Assembly: GCF_028807635.1 (NCBI RefSeq)
Contig: NZ_JARBAX010000001.1
Location: 3,893,501 to 3,957,500 of the forward strand
From: Streptomyces spiramyceticus
GTDB taxonomy: Bacteria; Actinomycetota; Actinomycetes; Streptomycetales; Streptomycetaceae
Length of the DNA stretch: 64,000 bases
Reading direction: 5' to 3'
Shown one piece after another: positions 55,746 to 64,000 of the stretch (the first letter of the stretch is position 1; the number at the start of each line of letters is the position of its first letter). The position numbers were made by a program, and so were the translations under genes. The notes beneath the pieces were generated by a model. The model had not been told where the DNA came from and searched no databases. It saw only the letters and a list, made by a program, of their open reading frames with translations.

Positions 55746-56870
55746 GTGACTGAGATCGAGATCGGGCGCGGCAAGCGCGGCCGCAGGGCGTACGCGTTCG
55801 ACGACATCGCCATCGTGCCGAGCCGGCGCACCCGGGACCCGAAGGAGGTCTCGATCGCCTGGCAGATCGACGCCTATCGTTTCGAGCTGCCCTTCCTGGC
55901 GGCTCCGATGGACTCCGTCGTCTCGCCGCAGACCGCGATCCGCATCGGTGAGCTGGGTGGCCTGGGCGTACTGAACCTCGAAGGTCTGTGGACCCGGTAC
56001 GAGGACCCGGAGCCGCTGCTTCAGGAGATCGCCGAGCTGGACGAAGGCACCGCCACCCGCCGCCTCCAGGAGATCTACGCCGCCCCCATCCAGGCGGACC
56101 TGATCGGGCAGCGCATCAAGGAGGTGCGCGACTCGGGTGTCGTCACCGCCGCCGCGCTGTCCCCGCAGCGTACGGCCGAGTTCTCCAAGGCCGTCGTGGA
56201 CGCCGGTGTCGACATCTTCGTGATCCGCGGGACCACGGTCTCCGCCGAGCACGTGTCGGGCGCCGCCGAGCCGCTGAACCTCAAGCAGTTCATCTACGAG
56301 CTCGACGTGCCGGTCATCGTGGGCGGCTGCGCGACGTACACCGCCGCGCTGCACCTGATGCGTACGGGCGCGGCCGGCGTCCTCGTCGGCTTCGGCGGCG
56401 GCGCCGCGCACACCACGCGCAACGTGCTGGGCATCCAGGTGCCCATGGCGACCGCGGTCGCCGATGTGGCCGCGGCCCGCCGCGACTACATGGACGAGTC
56501 CGGCGGCCGGTACGTGCACGTCATCGCGGACGGCGGCGTGGGCTGGTCCGGCGACCTGCCGAAGGCCATCGCGTGCGGCGCGGACGCCGTGATGATGGGC
56601 TCGCCGCTGGCGCGCGCGACGGACGCGCCCGGCCGCGGTCACCACTGGGGTATGGAGGCCGTCCACGAGGACGTGCCGCGCGGAAAGCGGATGGACCTGG
56701 GTGCGGTCGGCACGACCGAGGAGATCCTCCTCGGCCCGTCGCACACGCCGGACGGCTCGATGAACCTCTTCGGTGCGCTGCGCCGTTCGATGGCGACGAC
56801 GGGCTACAGCGAGCTCAAGGAGTTCCAGCGCGTCGAGGTGACGGTCTCCCCGGCGGAGCACAAGCGCTGA
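55746..56870 (+). CDS. guaB3: GuaB3-family IMPDH/GMP reductase-like protein, active-site Cys replaced
   Basis: 374 residues from GTG 55746 behind GAGGGAAAGGCC. A TIM barrel without CBS domains (GKRGRRAYAFDDIAIVPSRR, FLAAPMDSVVSPQTAIRIG), the GuaB3 form found in actinobacteria and cyanobacteria, lately described as a GMP reductase (from memory). The loop that holds the catalytic Cys in IMPDH (GPGSICTTR) reads VGFGGGAAHTTRNVLG here, so the Cys position is His222. The DNA codon is CAC. It follows guaB across a terminator. Confidence 0.85.
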   Translation: MTEIEIGRGKRGRRAYAFDDIAIVPSRRTRDPKEVSIAWQIDAYRFELPFLAAPMDSVVSPQTAIRIGELGGLGVLNLEGLWTRYEDPEPLLQEIAELDEGTATRRLQEIYAAPIQADLIGQRIKEVRDSGVVTAAALSPQRTAEFSKAVVDAGVDIFVIRGTTVSAEHVSGAAEPLNLKQFIYELDVPVIVGGCATYTAALHLMRTGAAGVLVGFGGGAAHTTRNVLGIQVPMATAVADVAAARRDYMDESGGRYVHVIADGGVGWSGDLPKAIACGADAVMMGSPLARATDAPGRGHHWGMEAVHEDVPRGKRMDLGAVGTTEEILLGPSHTPDGSMNLFGALRRSMATTGYSELKEFQRVEVTVSPAEHKR

Positions 56871-56881
56871 CGTTTTTGGCT

Positions 56882-56936
56882 GTCTGTACGGAAGGGGCCC
56901 GGACCGCTGTGCGGTCCGGGCCCCTTCCGTACAGAC
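56882..56936. terminator. 25-base-pair bidirectional terminator
   Basis: Perfect stem of 25 pairs (56882-56906 with 56912-56936), loop CTGTG, between the convergent guaB3 and membrane-protein genes: 11 bases after one stop and 4 bases from the other. TTTTT just upstream (56873-56877) gives the minus-strand transcript a tract. The longest perfect hairpin in the window. Confidence 0.92.
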
Positions 56937-56940
56937 GTCG

Positions 56941-57426
56941 TTACGCGGCGGACTTCTTGGCGGCCGAGAAGGCGGCGAAGGCGCCGATGGCGAGGAAGAG
57001 GAAGGTCATCGGTCCCGCCTCCTCCTTCCAGCCCGTCGTCAGCACGCTGAACTCCTGGAAGAACATCTCCGTCACAGTGACGGGGAGTACGTCGGACAGG
57101 GCGATCGCGAACCCGAGCAGCTGGCCCAGGTAGACCGCGCCGAGCGACAGGATCGCGCCGACCACCGGCAGCGCCGGGTTGCTGCCGCCGACCTTGCCGG
57201 CCGCGAAGCCGATCAGGTAGCCGACGCCGACGGCCGCGAAGCCGATCTGGTACTCGGTGGCGCCGATGATGGCGCCGTAGATCCCGGCGGTGACGACCGC
57301 GGCGGCGAAGGCCGCCACGATGCCGAGGACGACGTTGTCGCGGGCCGGGGCGGGGGCCGGGGCCTGCGGGTAGGCGCCGTCGGCGAACGGGTTGCCGGAC
57401 TGCGGCGGCGGTACGGGCTGGCTCAT
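56941..57426 (-). CDS. Small integral membrane protein
   Basis: 161 residues. A Pro/Ala-rich cytosolic start (MSQPVPPPQSGNPFADGAYP) precedes four hydrophobic helices (about 32-55, 58-75, 85-107, 140-157). Such Pro-rich plus multi-helix small proteins are common and unassigned in Streptomyces. No function is inferred. It converges on guaB3. Confidence 0.75.
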   Translation of the reverse strand: MSQPVPPPQSGNPFADGAYPQAPAPAPARDNVVLGIVAAFAAAVVTAGIYGAIIGATEYQIGFAAVGVGYLIGFAAGKVGGSNPALPVVGAILSLGAVYLGQLLGFAIALSDVLPVTVTEMFFQEFSVLTTGWKEEAGPMTFLFLAIGAFAAFSAAKKSAA

Positions 57427-57556
57427 CTGAAAAATCCCCCCAGGGATGATGCGTGCGCACAGGTGTGCGGGAAATGACGCCGCAGGCTAGCAGTCCCGTA
57501 CGACTGTGGGCCCGGAATTGCGAGCCACGGTGCCTTATCGGTGCTTGATAGGTGCC

Positions 57557-58819
57557 TTATAGGCGGTGGCTTGCTCCTGCAGGGGACGCTCCACGCGTGT
57601 CGAGGAGCAGCTGGGCCTTCACTGCGAGGCCCTGGAGGTCGTACGTGCGGTGGTGCTGGAGAAGGACCGTCAGGTCGGCGTTGGCGGCCGCCTCGTAGAG
57701 GGAGTCGGCGCGGGGCACGGGGACGTCCCGGACGCGCCAGTCGGGGACGTGCGGGTCGTGGTAGCCGACCTGGGCGCCCAGGTCCATCAGGCGGGTCGCG
57801 ATTTCCTGGGCGGGGGAGCCCTGCTGGTCGGCGAGGTCCGGCTTGTAGGTGACGCCGAGGAGCAGGATGCGGGCGCCGCGGGCGGACTTGCCGTGCTCGT
57901 TGAGGAGGGTGGCGCAGCGCTGGATGACGTACTGCGGCATGCGGTCGTTGATTTCCTGTGCGAGGCCGACCATGCGCAGGGGGTGGCCGGGCGTACGGCT
58001 GCTGTGCGGAATGTAGTTCGGGTCGACGGGGACGCCGTGGCCGCCGACGCCGGGGCCCGGGCGGAAGGCCTGGAAGCCGAAGGGCTTGGTCTCGGCGCAG
58101 CGGATGACGTCCCAGATGTCGACGCCGAGGTCGTGGCAGAGCACGGCCATTTCGTTGACGAGTGCGATGTTGACGTGCCGGTAGTTCGTTTCGAGTACGC
58201 CGACGGTCTCGGCCTCGCGGGGGCCGCGTGCGCGGACCACCTTGTCGGTGAGGCGTCCGTAGAAGGCGGCGGCCGATTCGGTGCAGGCGGGGGTGAGGCC
58301 GCCGATGACCTGGGGGGTGTTGGCGTAACCGTGCACCCGGTTGCCGGGGTCCACGCGGCTGGGGGAGTACGCGAGATGGAAGTCCCGCCCTGCGCGCAGC
58401 CCGGAGCCCTCTTCGAGGATGGGGCGGAGGAATTCTTCCGTGGTGCCCGGGTAGGCGGCGGATTCGAGCAGCACGGTGGTGTGCGGGCGCAGTTGCGCGG
58501 CGAGGGCTCTGGCGGCGTCGCCGACGGCGGTGAGGTCGAGCGTACGGTCCGCGCCGAGCGGGGTGGGGGCGCAGATGACCGCGGTACGGACCCGGCCCAG
58601 AGCGGCCGGTTCGGTGACGGTACGGAAGCCTCCCGCGAGCATCCTGCGCAAGCCGGCGGCGGTGAGCGAGCCGTCGGCCGGGGTGCGGCCCGCGGCGAGT
58701 TCCGCGAGGAGGCGTGGGCCGGTGTCGTAGCCGATGGTGTCGATGCCGGCGGCGACGGCGGCCTGGGCGAGGGGGAGGCCGAGGTGGCCGAGTCCGATGA
58801 CGGCGAGATCTGCGGGCAT
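57557..58819 (-). CDS. Nucleotide-sugar dehydrogenase homologue lacking catalytic residues
   Basis: 420 residues from ATG 58819; a TTG 14 codons upstream is possible. Fold of the UDP-ManNAc/GlcNAc 6-dehydrogenases: AVIGLGHLGLPLAQA (NAD loop), VGVLETNYRHVNIALVNEM, PFGFQAFRPGPGVGGHGVPV. In active enzymes the last motif has Cys (GGHCIPVDP); here it is Gly262. The ExxK lysine is Gly207 and the SPER glutamate is Ser154. The rest is well conserved, so the protein is not simply decaying; it may bind nucleotide sugars or catalyse another step. Confidence 0.85.
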   Translation of the reverse strand: MPADLAVIGLGHLGLPLAQAAVAAGIDTIGYDTGPRLLAELAAGRTPADGSLTAAGLRRMLAGGFRTVTEPAALGRVRTAVICAPTPLGADRTLDLTAVGDAARALAAQLRPHTTVLLESAAYPGTTEEFLRPILEEGSGLRAGRDFHLAYSPSRVDPGNRVHGYANTPQVIGGLTPACTESAAAFYGRLTDKVVRARGPREAETVGVLETNYRHVNIALVNEMAVLCHDLGVDIWDVIRCAETKPFGFQAFRPGPGVGGHGVPVDPNYIPHSSRTPGHPLRMVGLAQEINDRMPQYVIQRCATLLNEHGKSARGARILLLGVTYKPDLADQQGSPAQEIATRLMDLGAQVGYHDPHVPDWRVRDVPVPRADSLYEAAANADLTVLLQHHRTYDLQGLAVKAQLLLDTRGASPAGASHRL

Positions 58820-59053
58820 GGCGGTGAGCCGCGTCCTTCCCAATAGCCGGAGGGGAGGCAAGGCGCAAGCCCTGTGGACAGTTCGGGCGAGCGCAATGTC
58901 AGACTAGGCGTAAATATGACCGTTGTGCGGCATTGCGTGCGGCTGTGGTGCGGGAGTGTTGTCCACAGGCGGTGGCTGAACCCGGGGAGCACAGACAGAA
59001 TCGAGGGGGTGGGGATGTGATCCCGACCACCCCGACCGCAACGGGAGGCAGCA

Positions 59054-60763
59054 GTGAGGACAGCGACACTGGGACCTGCGGAGCGCGCCGAGGCGCTCGC
59101 GGGGATGGCCGAGCGTGAACTGGACGTGCTTGTCGTGGGCGCCGGAGTGGTCGGTGCGGGGACGGCACTCGACGCCGCCACCCGCGGGCTCGCCACCGGT
59201 CTCGTCGAGGCGAGAGACTGGGCGTCGGGCACATCGAGCCGGTCGAGCAAGCTGATTCACGGCGGGCTGCGCTATCTGGAGATGCTCGACTTCGCGCTCG
59301 TACGGGAAGCGCTGAAGGAACGCGGGCTGCTCCTCGAACGGCTGGCGCCGCATCTGGTGAAACCGGTGCCGTTTCTCTACCCGCTCCAGCACAAGGGCTG
59401 GGAGCGGTGGTACGCCGGGTCGGGCGTGGCGTTGTACGACGCGATGTCGGTGTCCTCGGGGCACGGCCGGGGGCTGCCGATGCACCGTCACCTGTCGCGC
59501 AAGCGCGCGCTGCGGGTCGCCCCCGCGCTGAAGAAGGACGCGCTGGTGGGCGCGTTGCAGTACTACGACGCACAGATGGACGACGCGCGCTATGTGGCGA
59601 CGCTGGTGCGCACGGCCTCGCAGTACGGCGCGCACGTCGCAAACCGGGCCAGGGTGATCGGCTTCCTGCGGGAGGGCGAGCGCGTTGTGGGGGCGCGGGT
59701 CCAGGACGTGGAGGGCGGCGGGGAGTACGAGATCCGGGCCAAGCAGGTCGTCAACGCGACCGGGGTGTGGACGGACGACACGCAGGCGCTGATCGGCGAG
59801 CGCGGGCAGTTCCATGTGCGGGCATCCAAGGGCATTCATCTGGTGGTGCCGAAGGACCGGATTCATTCGTCGACCGGGCTGATCCTGCGGACCGAGAAGT
59901 CGGTGCTGTTCGTCATCCCGTGGGGGCGGCACTGGATCGTGGGGACGACGGACACGGACTGGGATCTGGACAAGGCGCACCCGGCGGCGTCCAGCGCCGA
60001 CATCGACTACCTGCTGGAGCACGTGAATTCGGTGCTCGCGGTGCCGCTGACGCGGGACGACGTCCAGGGGGTGTACGCCGGACTGCGGCCGCTGCTGGCC
60101 GGGGAGTCGGACGCCACCAGCAAGCTCTCGCGCGAGCACACGGTGGCGCATCCGGTGCCGGGGCTCGTCGTCGTCGCGGGCGGCAAGTACACGACGTACC
60201 GCGTGATGGCGAAGGACGCGGTCGACGAGGCGGTGCACGGTCTCGACCAGCGGGTCGCGGAGTGCGTGACGGAGGACGTGCCGCTCGCCGGCGCCGAGGG
60301 GTACAAGGCGCTGTGGAACGCGCGGGCGCGGATCGCGGCGCGGACGGGGCTTCATGTGGTGCGCGTGGAGCACCTGTTGAACCGGTACGGCGCGCTGGCC
60401 GAGGAGGTGCTGGAGCTGGTCGTCGGTGAGCCGTCGCTGGGCGAGCCGCTGGCGGCCGCGGACGACTACCTGCGGGCGGAGATCGTGTACGCCGCCTCGC
60501 ACGAAGGGGCGCGGCACCTCGACGACGTACTGACCCGGCGTACGCGCATCTCGATCGAGACCTTCGACCGGGGGACGCGCAGCGCGCGGGAGTGCGCGGA
60601 GCTGATGGCTCCGGTGCTGGGGTGGGACAAGGGGCAGATCGAGAAGGAAGTCGAGCACTACGAGAAGCGGGTGGAGGCGGAGCGGGAGTCGCAGCGGCAG
60701 CCGGACGATCTGACGGCGGACGCGGCGCGACTGGGGGCGCCGGACATCGCACCGCTCCAGTGA
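59054..60763 (+). CDS. glpD: Aerobic glycerol-3-phosphate dehydrogenase
   Basis: 569 residues from GTG 59054 behind ACGGGAGGCAGCA. FAD-binding VVGAGVVGAGTALDAATRG, the GlpD signature SSRSSKLIHGGLRYLE, and a C-terminal DAO domain with the conserved GTRSARECAEL. It feeds electrons from glycerol-3-phosphate to quinone at the membrane. The 234-base region upstream has no gene; the upstream NDP-sugar gene is divergent. Confidence 0.95.
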   Translation: MRTATLGPAERAEALAGMAERELDVLVVGAGVVGAGTALDAATRGLATGLVEARDWASGTSSRSSKLIHGGLRYLEMLDFALVREALKERGLLLERLAPHLVKPVPFLYPLQHKGWERWYAGSGVALYDAMSVSSGHGRGLPMHRHLSRKRALRVAPALKKDALVGALQYYDAQMDDARYVATLVRTASQYGAHVANRARVIGFLREGERVVGARVQDVEGGGEYEIRAKQVVNATGVWTDDTQALIGERGQFHVRASKGIHLVVPKDRIHSSTGLILRTEKSVLFVIPWGRHWIVGTTDTDWDLDKAHPAASSADIDYLLEHVNSVLAVPLTRDDVQGVYAGLRPLLAGESDATSKLSREHTVAHPVPGLVVVAGGKYTTYRVMAKDAVDEAVHGLDQRVAECVTEDVPLAGAEGYKALWNARARIAARTGLHVVRVEHLLNRYGALAEEVLELVVGEPSLGEPLAAADDYLRAEIVYAASHEGARHLDDVLTRRTRISIETFDRGTRSARECAELMAPVLGWDKGQIEKEVEHYEKRVEAERESQRQPDDLTADAARLGAPDIAPLQ

Positions 60764-61035
60764 GCGCCGTTGCGGAGAGTGGCGGCAGAGGTCCGATCTT
60801 GTAAAGGGGGGAAGTCGCGTGCGCTGTGGGGAGGTTCGGTGGAACCGTCCTCGCACTGCTGTGACCTGCGCAAGGTCCCTTTCGTCGGTTCTGTGAACGC
60901 GTCCTGGTGACCCGGGACCACGATCGGTCGCGCGGTGAGGGACAATGATGGCTCTGCCAGGGCGGGTTACTGCTTCACCCTGGAACGCAGCCATCACGGG
61001 TCGCGGGCGTAGATCAGGGATCGCAGAGGGGACGC
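60764..61035. other. Region between glpD and the kinase gene
   Basis: 272 bases with no gene. GGTGAGGGACAATGATGG near 60935 contains GACAAT, a possible -10 about 85 bases before the kinase start; the binding site is AGAGGGGACGC. No strong hairpin or repeat was found. Confidence 0.35.
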
Positions 61036-62919
61036 ATGTCGGACGCGGAGCAGTCCAAGGACACCAAGGGACGTCTTCTCGCCGGACGGTACCGGCTCGG
61101 AGATGTGCTCGGCCGGGGTGGCATGGGTACGGTCTGGCGTGCCGTCGACGAGACGCTGGGCCGCACCGTCGCGGTCAAGGAACTGCGCTTCCCCACGAGC
61201 ATCGACGAGGAAGAGAAGCGCCGGCTCATCACGCGCACGCTGCGCGAGGCGAAGGCGATCGCCCGGATCCGTAACAACGGCGCGGTGACCGTCTACGACG
61301 TGGTCGACGAGGACGACCGGCCGTGGATCGTCATGGAGCTGATCGAGGGCAAGTCGCTGGCCGAAGCGGTACGCGAGGACGGGCTGCTGACGCCGCGTCG
61401 CGCCGCCGAAGTGGGCCTCGCCATCCTCGACGTACTGCGCTCGGCGCACCGCGAGGGCATCCTCCACCGCGACGTGAAGCCGTCCAACGTCCTCATCTCC
61501 GAGGACGGCCGGGTCGTGCTGACCGACTTCGGTATCGCACAGGTCGAGGGAGACCCGTCGATCACGTCGACCGGCATGCTGGTGGGCGCTCCTTCGTACA
61601 TCTCGCCGGAGCGGGCCCGTGGTCACAAGCCGGGGCCTGCCGCCGACCTGTGGTCGCTGGGCGGTCTGCTGTACGCATCGGTGGAGGGCACTCCGCCGTA
61701 CGACAAGGGCTCGGCGATCGCGACTCTGACGGCGGTCATGACGGAGCCCCTCGACCCGCCGAGGAACGCGGGGCCGCTGGAAGAGGTCATCTACGGCCTG
61801 CTGGCCAAGGACCCCGAGCAGCGGCTCGACGAGGCGGGGGCGCGGGCACTCCTGATCGACGTGATCGAGGCTCCTGACAAGACGACCGAGCCGGAGCCGT
61901 CGCCCGAGGCGACACGGGTGGTCGCGATGCCGCCCGTACCGGAGGACGCGGCTCCCGCGTCGCGCACCCGGAGCGATGCCGGGGCGGGCGAAGGCGGCAG
62001 CGACCGGGTTCGCGGTGCGCTGAAGTCCGTACGCAACGCGGCGGCGGCCCAGGCGGCCAAGCAGAAGCAGGCGTCCCAGGCGCGGTCGCAGGCACAACAG
62101 CAGTCGCAGGCCGCGGCCGGGCCGAAACCGCCCGTGCGGGCTCCGCTCACCGATGTCGTGCCGCGTCGCACGCTGGTGATCGTCGCGCTGGTCGCCGCAC
62201 TCGCGGTGATCGGCACCGTGCTCGCTGTCGCGCTGAACGGCGGCTCGGACGAGGGCGATCAGGGCAAGTCCAAGGACGGGACGTCCGCTTCGAGCGGCGT
62301 CACGGCCGGCGGGGGCGCCAAGAGCGGGGACGAAGGCAAGGAAACGGACAAGGGCAAGGAAGAAGGCCAGGGCCAGGGCAACGCGGACCCGGGCAAGGGC
62401 GAGGGCGGCGGTCAGGACACCGGCGGGTCCAAGACGGACGACCCGCCGAAGTCGGACGGGCTGCCCGACGGGTACAAGAAGGTCAGCGACGACCGGTTCC
62501 ACTTCACCATGGCGATGCCCGAGGGCTTCGAGCGGAACCGCATAGCAGGCCTGAACTCCGGCGGCATATACAACAAGGACGGCGGATTCCCGCGAGTCCA
62601 GGTCGACTTCAATGCCAGCCCCACGGACGACGCCCGCGCCGCCTGGGCGGCGGCGAGGCTGGGTGTCGCCGCGACCAGCACCAACTACAAGCACCTCGGG
62701 ATCAGGCCCGTCGACTACAACGGCTATCCCACCACCGCCGACTGGGAGTTCGAGCGCGACCAGCAGGGGCAGCGGGTGCATGTGCTCAACCGCGGCTTCA
62801 AGGTGGACGCCCGTCACGGCTACTCCATCATGGTGAGCTGCAAGGCGAGCGAGTGGGACGGCAAGGAGTGCCGGACGCTGCGCGAGACCGCGTTCGACAC
62901 GTTCAAGCCCAAGGACTGA
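61036..62919 (+). CDS. Membrane-bound Ser/Thr protein kinase
   Basis: 627 residues. Kinase domain 18-275: glycine loop LGRGGMGTVW, lysine K48, HRDVKPSN with D146, DFG at 164-166, all intact. A Gln/Ala-rich juxtamembrane region leads to one helix (379-400). Outside the cell is a Gly/Lys/Asp-rich linker and a domain of about 150 residues (LPDGYKKVSDDRFHFTMAMP) with one cysteine pair, not PASTA. Ligand unknown. Followed 144 bases later by a kinase-like gene. Confidence 0.92.
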   Translation: MSDAEQSKDTKGRLLAGRYRLGDVLGRGGMGTVWRAVDETLGRTVAVKELRFPTSIDEEEKRRLITRTLREAKAIARIRNNGAVTVYDVVDEDDRPWIVMELIEGKSLAEAVREDGLLTPRRAAEVGLAILDVLRSAHREGILHRDVKPSNVLISEDGRVVLTDFGIAQVEGDPSITSTGMLVGAPSYISPERARGHKPGPAADLWSLGGLLYASVEGTPPYDKGSAIATLTAVMTEPLDPPRNAGPLEEVIYGLLAKDPEQRLDEAGARALLIDVIEAPDKTTEPEPSPEATRVVAMPPVPEDAAPASRTRSDAGAGEGGSDRVRGALKSVRNAAAAQAAKQKQASQARSQAQQQSQAAAGPKPPVRAPLTDVVPRRTLVIVALVAALAVIGTVLAVALNGGSDEGDQGKSKDGTSASSGVTAGGGAKSGDEGKETDKGKEEGQGQGNADPGKGEGGGQDTGGSKTDDPPKSDGLPDGYKKVSDDRFHFTMAMPEGFERNRIAGLNSGGIYNKDGGFPRVQVDFNASPTDDARAAWAAARLGVAATSTNYKHLGIRPVDYNGYPTTADWEFERDQQGQRVHVLNRGFKVDARHGYSIMVSCKASEWDGKECRTLRETAFDTFKPKD

Positions 62920-63063
62920 CGTACGGAGGGGCCGGGTTGCCAAGACCCGGCGGCACGGTCGGGTCCTGCCCCGTATCGTGAGAGCTCGTGGACTGTACGC
63001 GACCGGAATTGACGGTTTGATGCGGTCCTGGACCGGGGGAACAGCGCGCTCTGGGGAGGCGTC

Positions 63064-64000
63064 GTGGACGACTATGCGGGACGGGTGCTTGCCGACCGCT
63101 ACCGCCTTCCCCTGCCGCCTTCCGACGAGTACGAACTGGTCGAAACCCGGGCCTTCGACACGTATAGCGGGCAGGAAGTCCTCGTCCGCCAAGTGCCGTT
63201 ACCCGAGGTCGTGGACGCGGAGTTCCTGGACGGCGAGGGCGGCGGCGGGGCCGCGGCGCGGGGAGTGCGCCGGGCGGCCGGGCGTACGACACGGCGGCCG
63301 ACCGATCCCGCCGTGCGCCGCGCCATAGAGGCGGCGCAGGCCGCGGCGCAGATCCCCGATCACCCCAGGCTGGACCAGGTCTTCGACGTCTTCGCCGAGG
63401 GCGGTTCGCTGTGGATAGTGAGCGAACTGGTGGCGGCGAGGCCGCTGGCGGCGCTGCTCGCCGAGAGGCCGCTGAACCCTTACCGCGCGGCGGAGATCGC
63501 CGCCGACGTGCTGACCGCGCTGCGGGTGCTGCACGCGCACGGCTGGACCCACCGGAACATCACCGTCCGCACGGTGCTCGTCTGCGACGACGGCCGCATC
63601 GTCCTGACCGGCCTCGCCGCCGGGGCCGCGGAGGAGGCGCTCTGCGGTTACGCCCCCGTGCCGGTGCCGGCGGAGCCGGCGGTGGATGCGGATGAGGACG
63701 ACGGCAGTTGGGGTACGGCTGCCGACCCGGGGAACGCCGGTGCGCCCGGGCACGACGGGATCTCGACCACCGGTGCGGTGGAGGCGGTGCCGTACGCCAG
63801 TGTCCCGCCCGGCATGCGCGCCGCGCTGCCCTCGGGGGACGTCCGCCCGGGTGCGAATCCTGCCGCCGACGTCCGAGCCGCGCGCGCCGGGGCGATCGCG
63901 GCCTACCGCGCGGGCGCCCGTGCGGCGGCCAGGGTCAGCGAGGAGCAGCGGCCTGAGGGCACAGCCCCGCTCCCGGCCCAGCGGCCGTCGCCGCGCCCGG
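63064..64000 (+). CDS. Pseudokinase-like protein, 5' part
   Basis: GTG 63064 behind GGGGAGGCGTC; open to the window edge (312 codons seen). The N-terminus (DDYAGRVLADRYRLPLPPSD, EVLVRQVPLPEVV) and the GWTHRNITVRTVLV region follow a protein-kinase plan, but the lysine is Arg42, the HRD Asp is Asn165, the catalytic-loop Lys is absent and DFG is TGL. An Ala/Pro-rich linker follows from about 190. Homologues I recall carry a PQQ-type beta-propeller after this part; that is beyond the window. Probably a sensor or scaffold partner of the upstream kinase. Confidence 0.8.
   Translation, partial: MDDYAGRVLADRYRLPLPPSDEYELVETRAFDTYSGQEVLVRQVPLPEVVDAEFLDGEGGGGAAARGVRRAAGRTTRRPTDPAVRRAIEAAQAAAQIPDHPRLDQVFDVFAEGGSLWIVSELVAARPLAALLAERPLNPYRAAEIAADVLTALRVLHAHGWTHRNITVRTVLVCDDGRIVLTGLAAGAAEEALCGYAPVPVPAEPAVDADEDDGSWGTAADPGNAGAPGHDGISTTGAVEAVPYASVPPGMRAALPSGDVRPGANPAADVRAARAGAIAAYRAGARAAARVSEEQRPEGTAPLPAQRPSPRP

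Overview
The window is chromosomal DNA of a high-GC actinobacterium, almost certainly a Streptomyces. Codon third positions are strongly G/C, and GTG starts and ATGA/GTGA/TAATG gene couplings are frequent. The core gene order is streptomycete, and whiD, bldM with its sigma-BldN promoter, and a ShbA/SigD-type sigma factor lie together between groEL and guaB.

Layout. (1) 1-15.5 kb holds the ribosomal superoperon: end of rplC, rplD-rplW-rplB-rpsS-rplV-rpsC-rplP-rpmC-rpsQ, then rplN-rplX-rplE-rpsZ-rpsH-rplF-rplR-rpsE-rpmD-rplO, then secY-adk-map, then infA-rpmJ-rpsM-rpsK-rpoA-rplQ. Strong hairpins separate the blocks. (2) 15.5-22 kb: truA, a membrane-anchored hypothetical, an ABC-F ATPase with a duplicated 3' tail, rplM-rpsI and glmM. 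(3) 22-38.7 kb is envelope and tRNA-modification housekeeping: DUF389 protein, coaA, glmS, acpS, NAD(P)HX repair, alr, a hydrolase, tsaE, a degenerate L,D-transpeptidase-like protein, tsaB-rimI-tsaD, an rRNA/tRNA-type methyltransferase and two tandem lipoprotein polysaccharide deacetylases. A gene-free stretch at 27.9-28.5 kb carries an unusual pair of inverted 89-nt palindromic units. (4) 38.7-41 kb: groES-groEL1 with two CIRCE operators. (5) 41-50.8 kb is an accessory carbohydrate island: SnoaL-type protein, D-2-hydroxyacid dehydrogenase, two ABC permeases (one with a single-base frameshift), a sugar-binding lipoprotein, a DeoR/LacI hybrid repressor, and a divergent DUF2264 glycosidase-like gene, all tied together by a shared TGATCGAA operator word; then an SDR and a MOSC protein. 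(6) 50.8-64 kb: a LysR regulator, whiD, bldM, shbA-like sigma factor, guaB, guaB3, a membrane protein, a nucleotide-sugar dehydrogenase homologue lacking its catalytic residues, glpD, a membrane Ser/Thr kinase and the start of a pseudokinase-like protein.

How it works together. Regions 1-3 supply translation, secretion, the transcription core, cell-wall precursor synthesis (glmM, glmS, alr), cofactors (coaA, acpS) and t6A tRNA modification. Region 6 couples developmental control (WhiD, BldM, sigma) to guanine-nucleotide synthesis. The gene order tsaE/tsaB/rimI/tsaD-groES/groEL-whiB-sigma-guaB-guaB3 parallels the mycobacterial alr-to-guaB region, so it is ancient in Actinobacteria; the sugar island at 41-50 kb looks inserted into it. 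No rRNA, tRNA, CRISPR array, transposase or phage gene was seen. The most noteworthy observations are the palindromic inverted-unit locus, the 3'-tail duplication carrying a REP-like insertion, the shared operator circuit of the sugar island, and several conserved-looking enzymes that have lost their catalytic residues.
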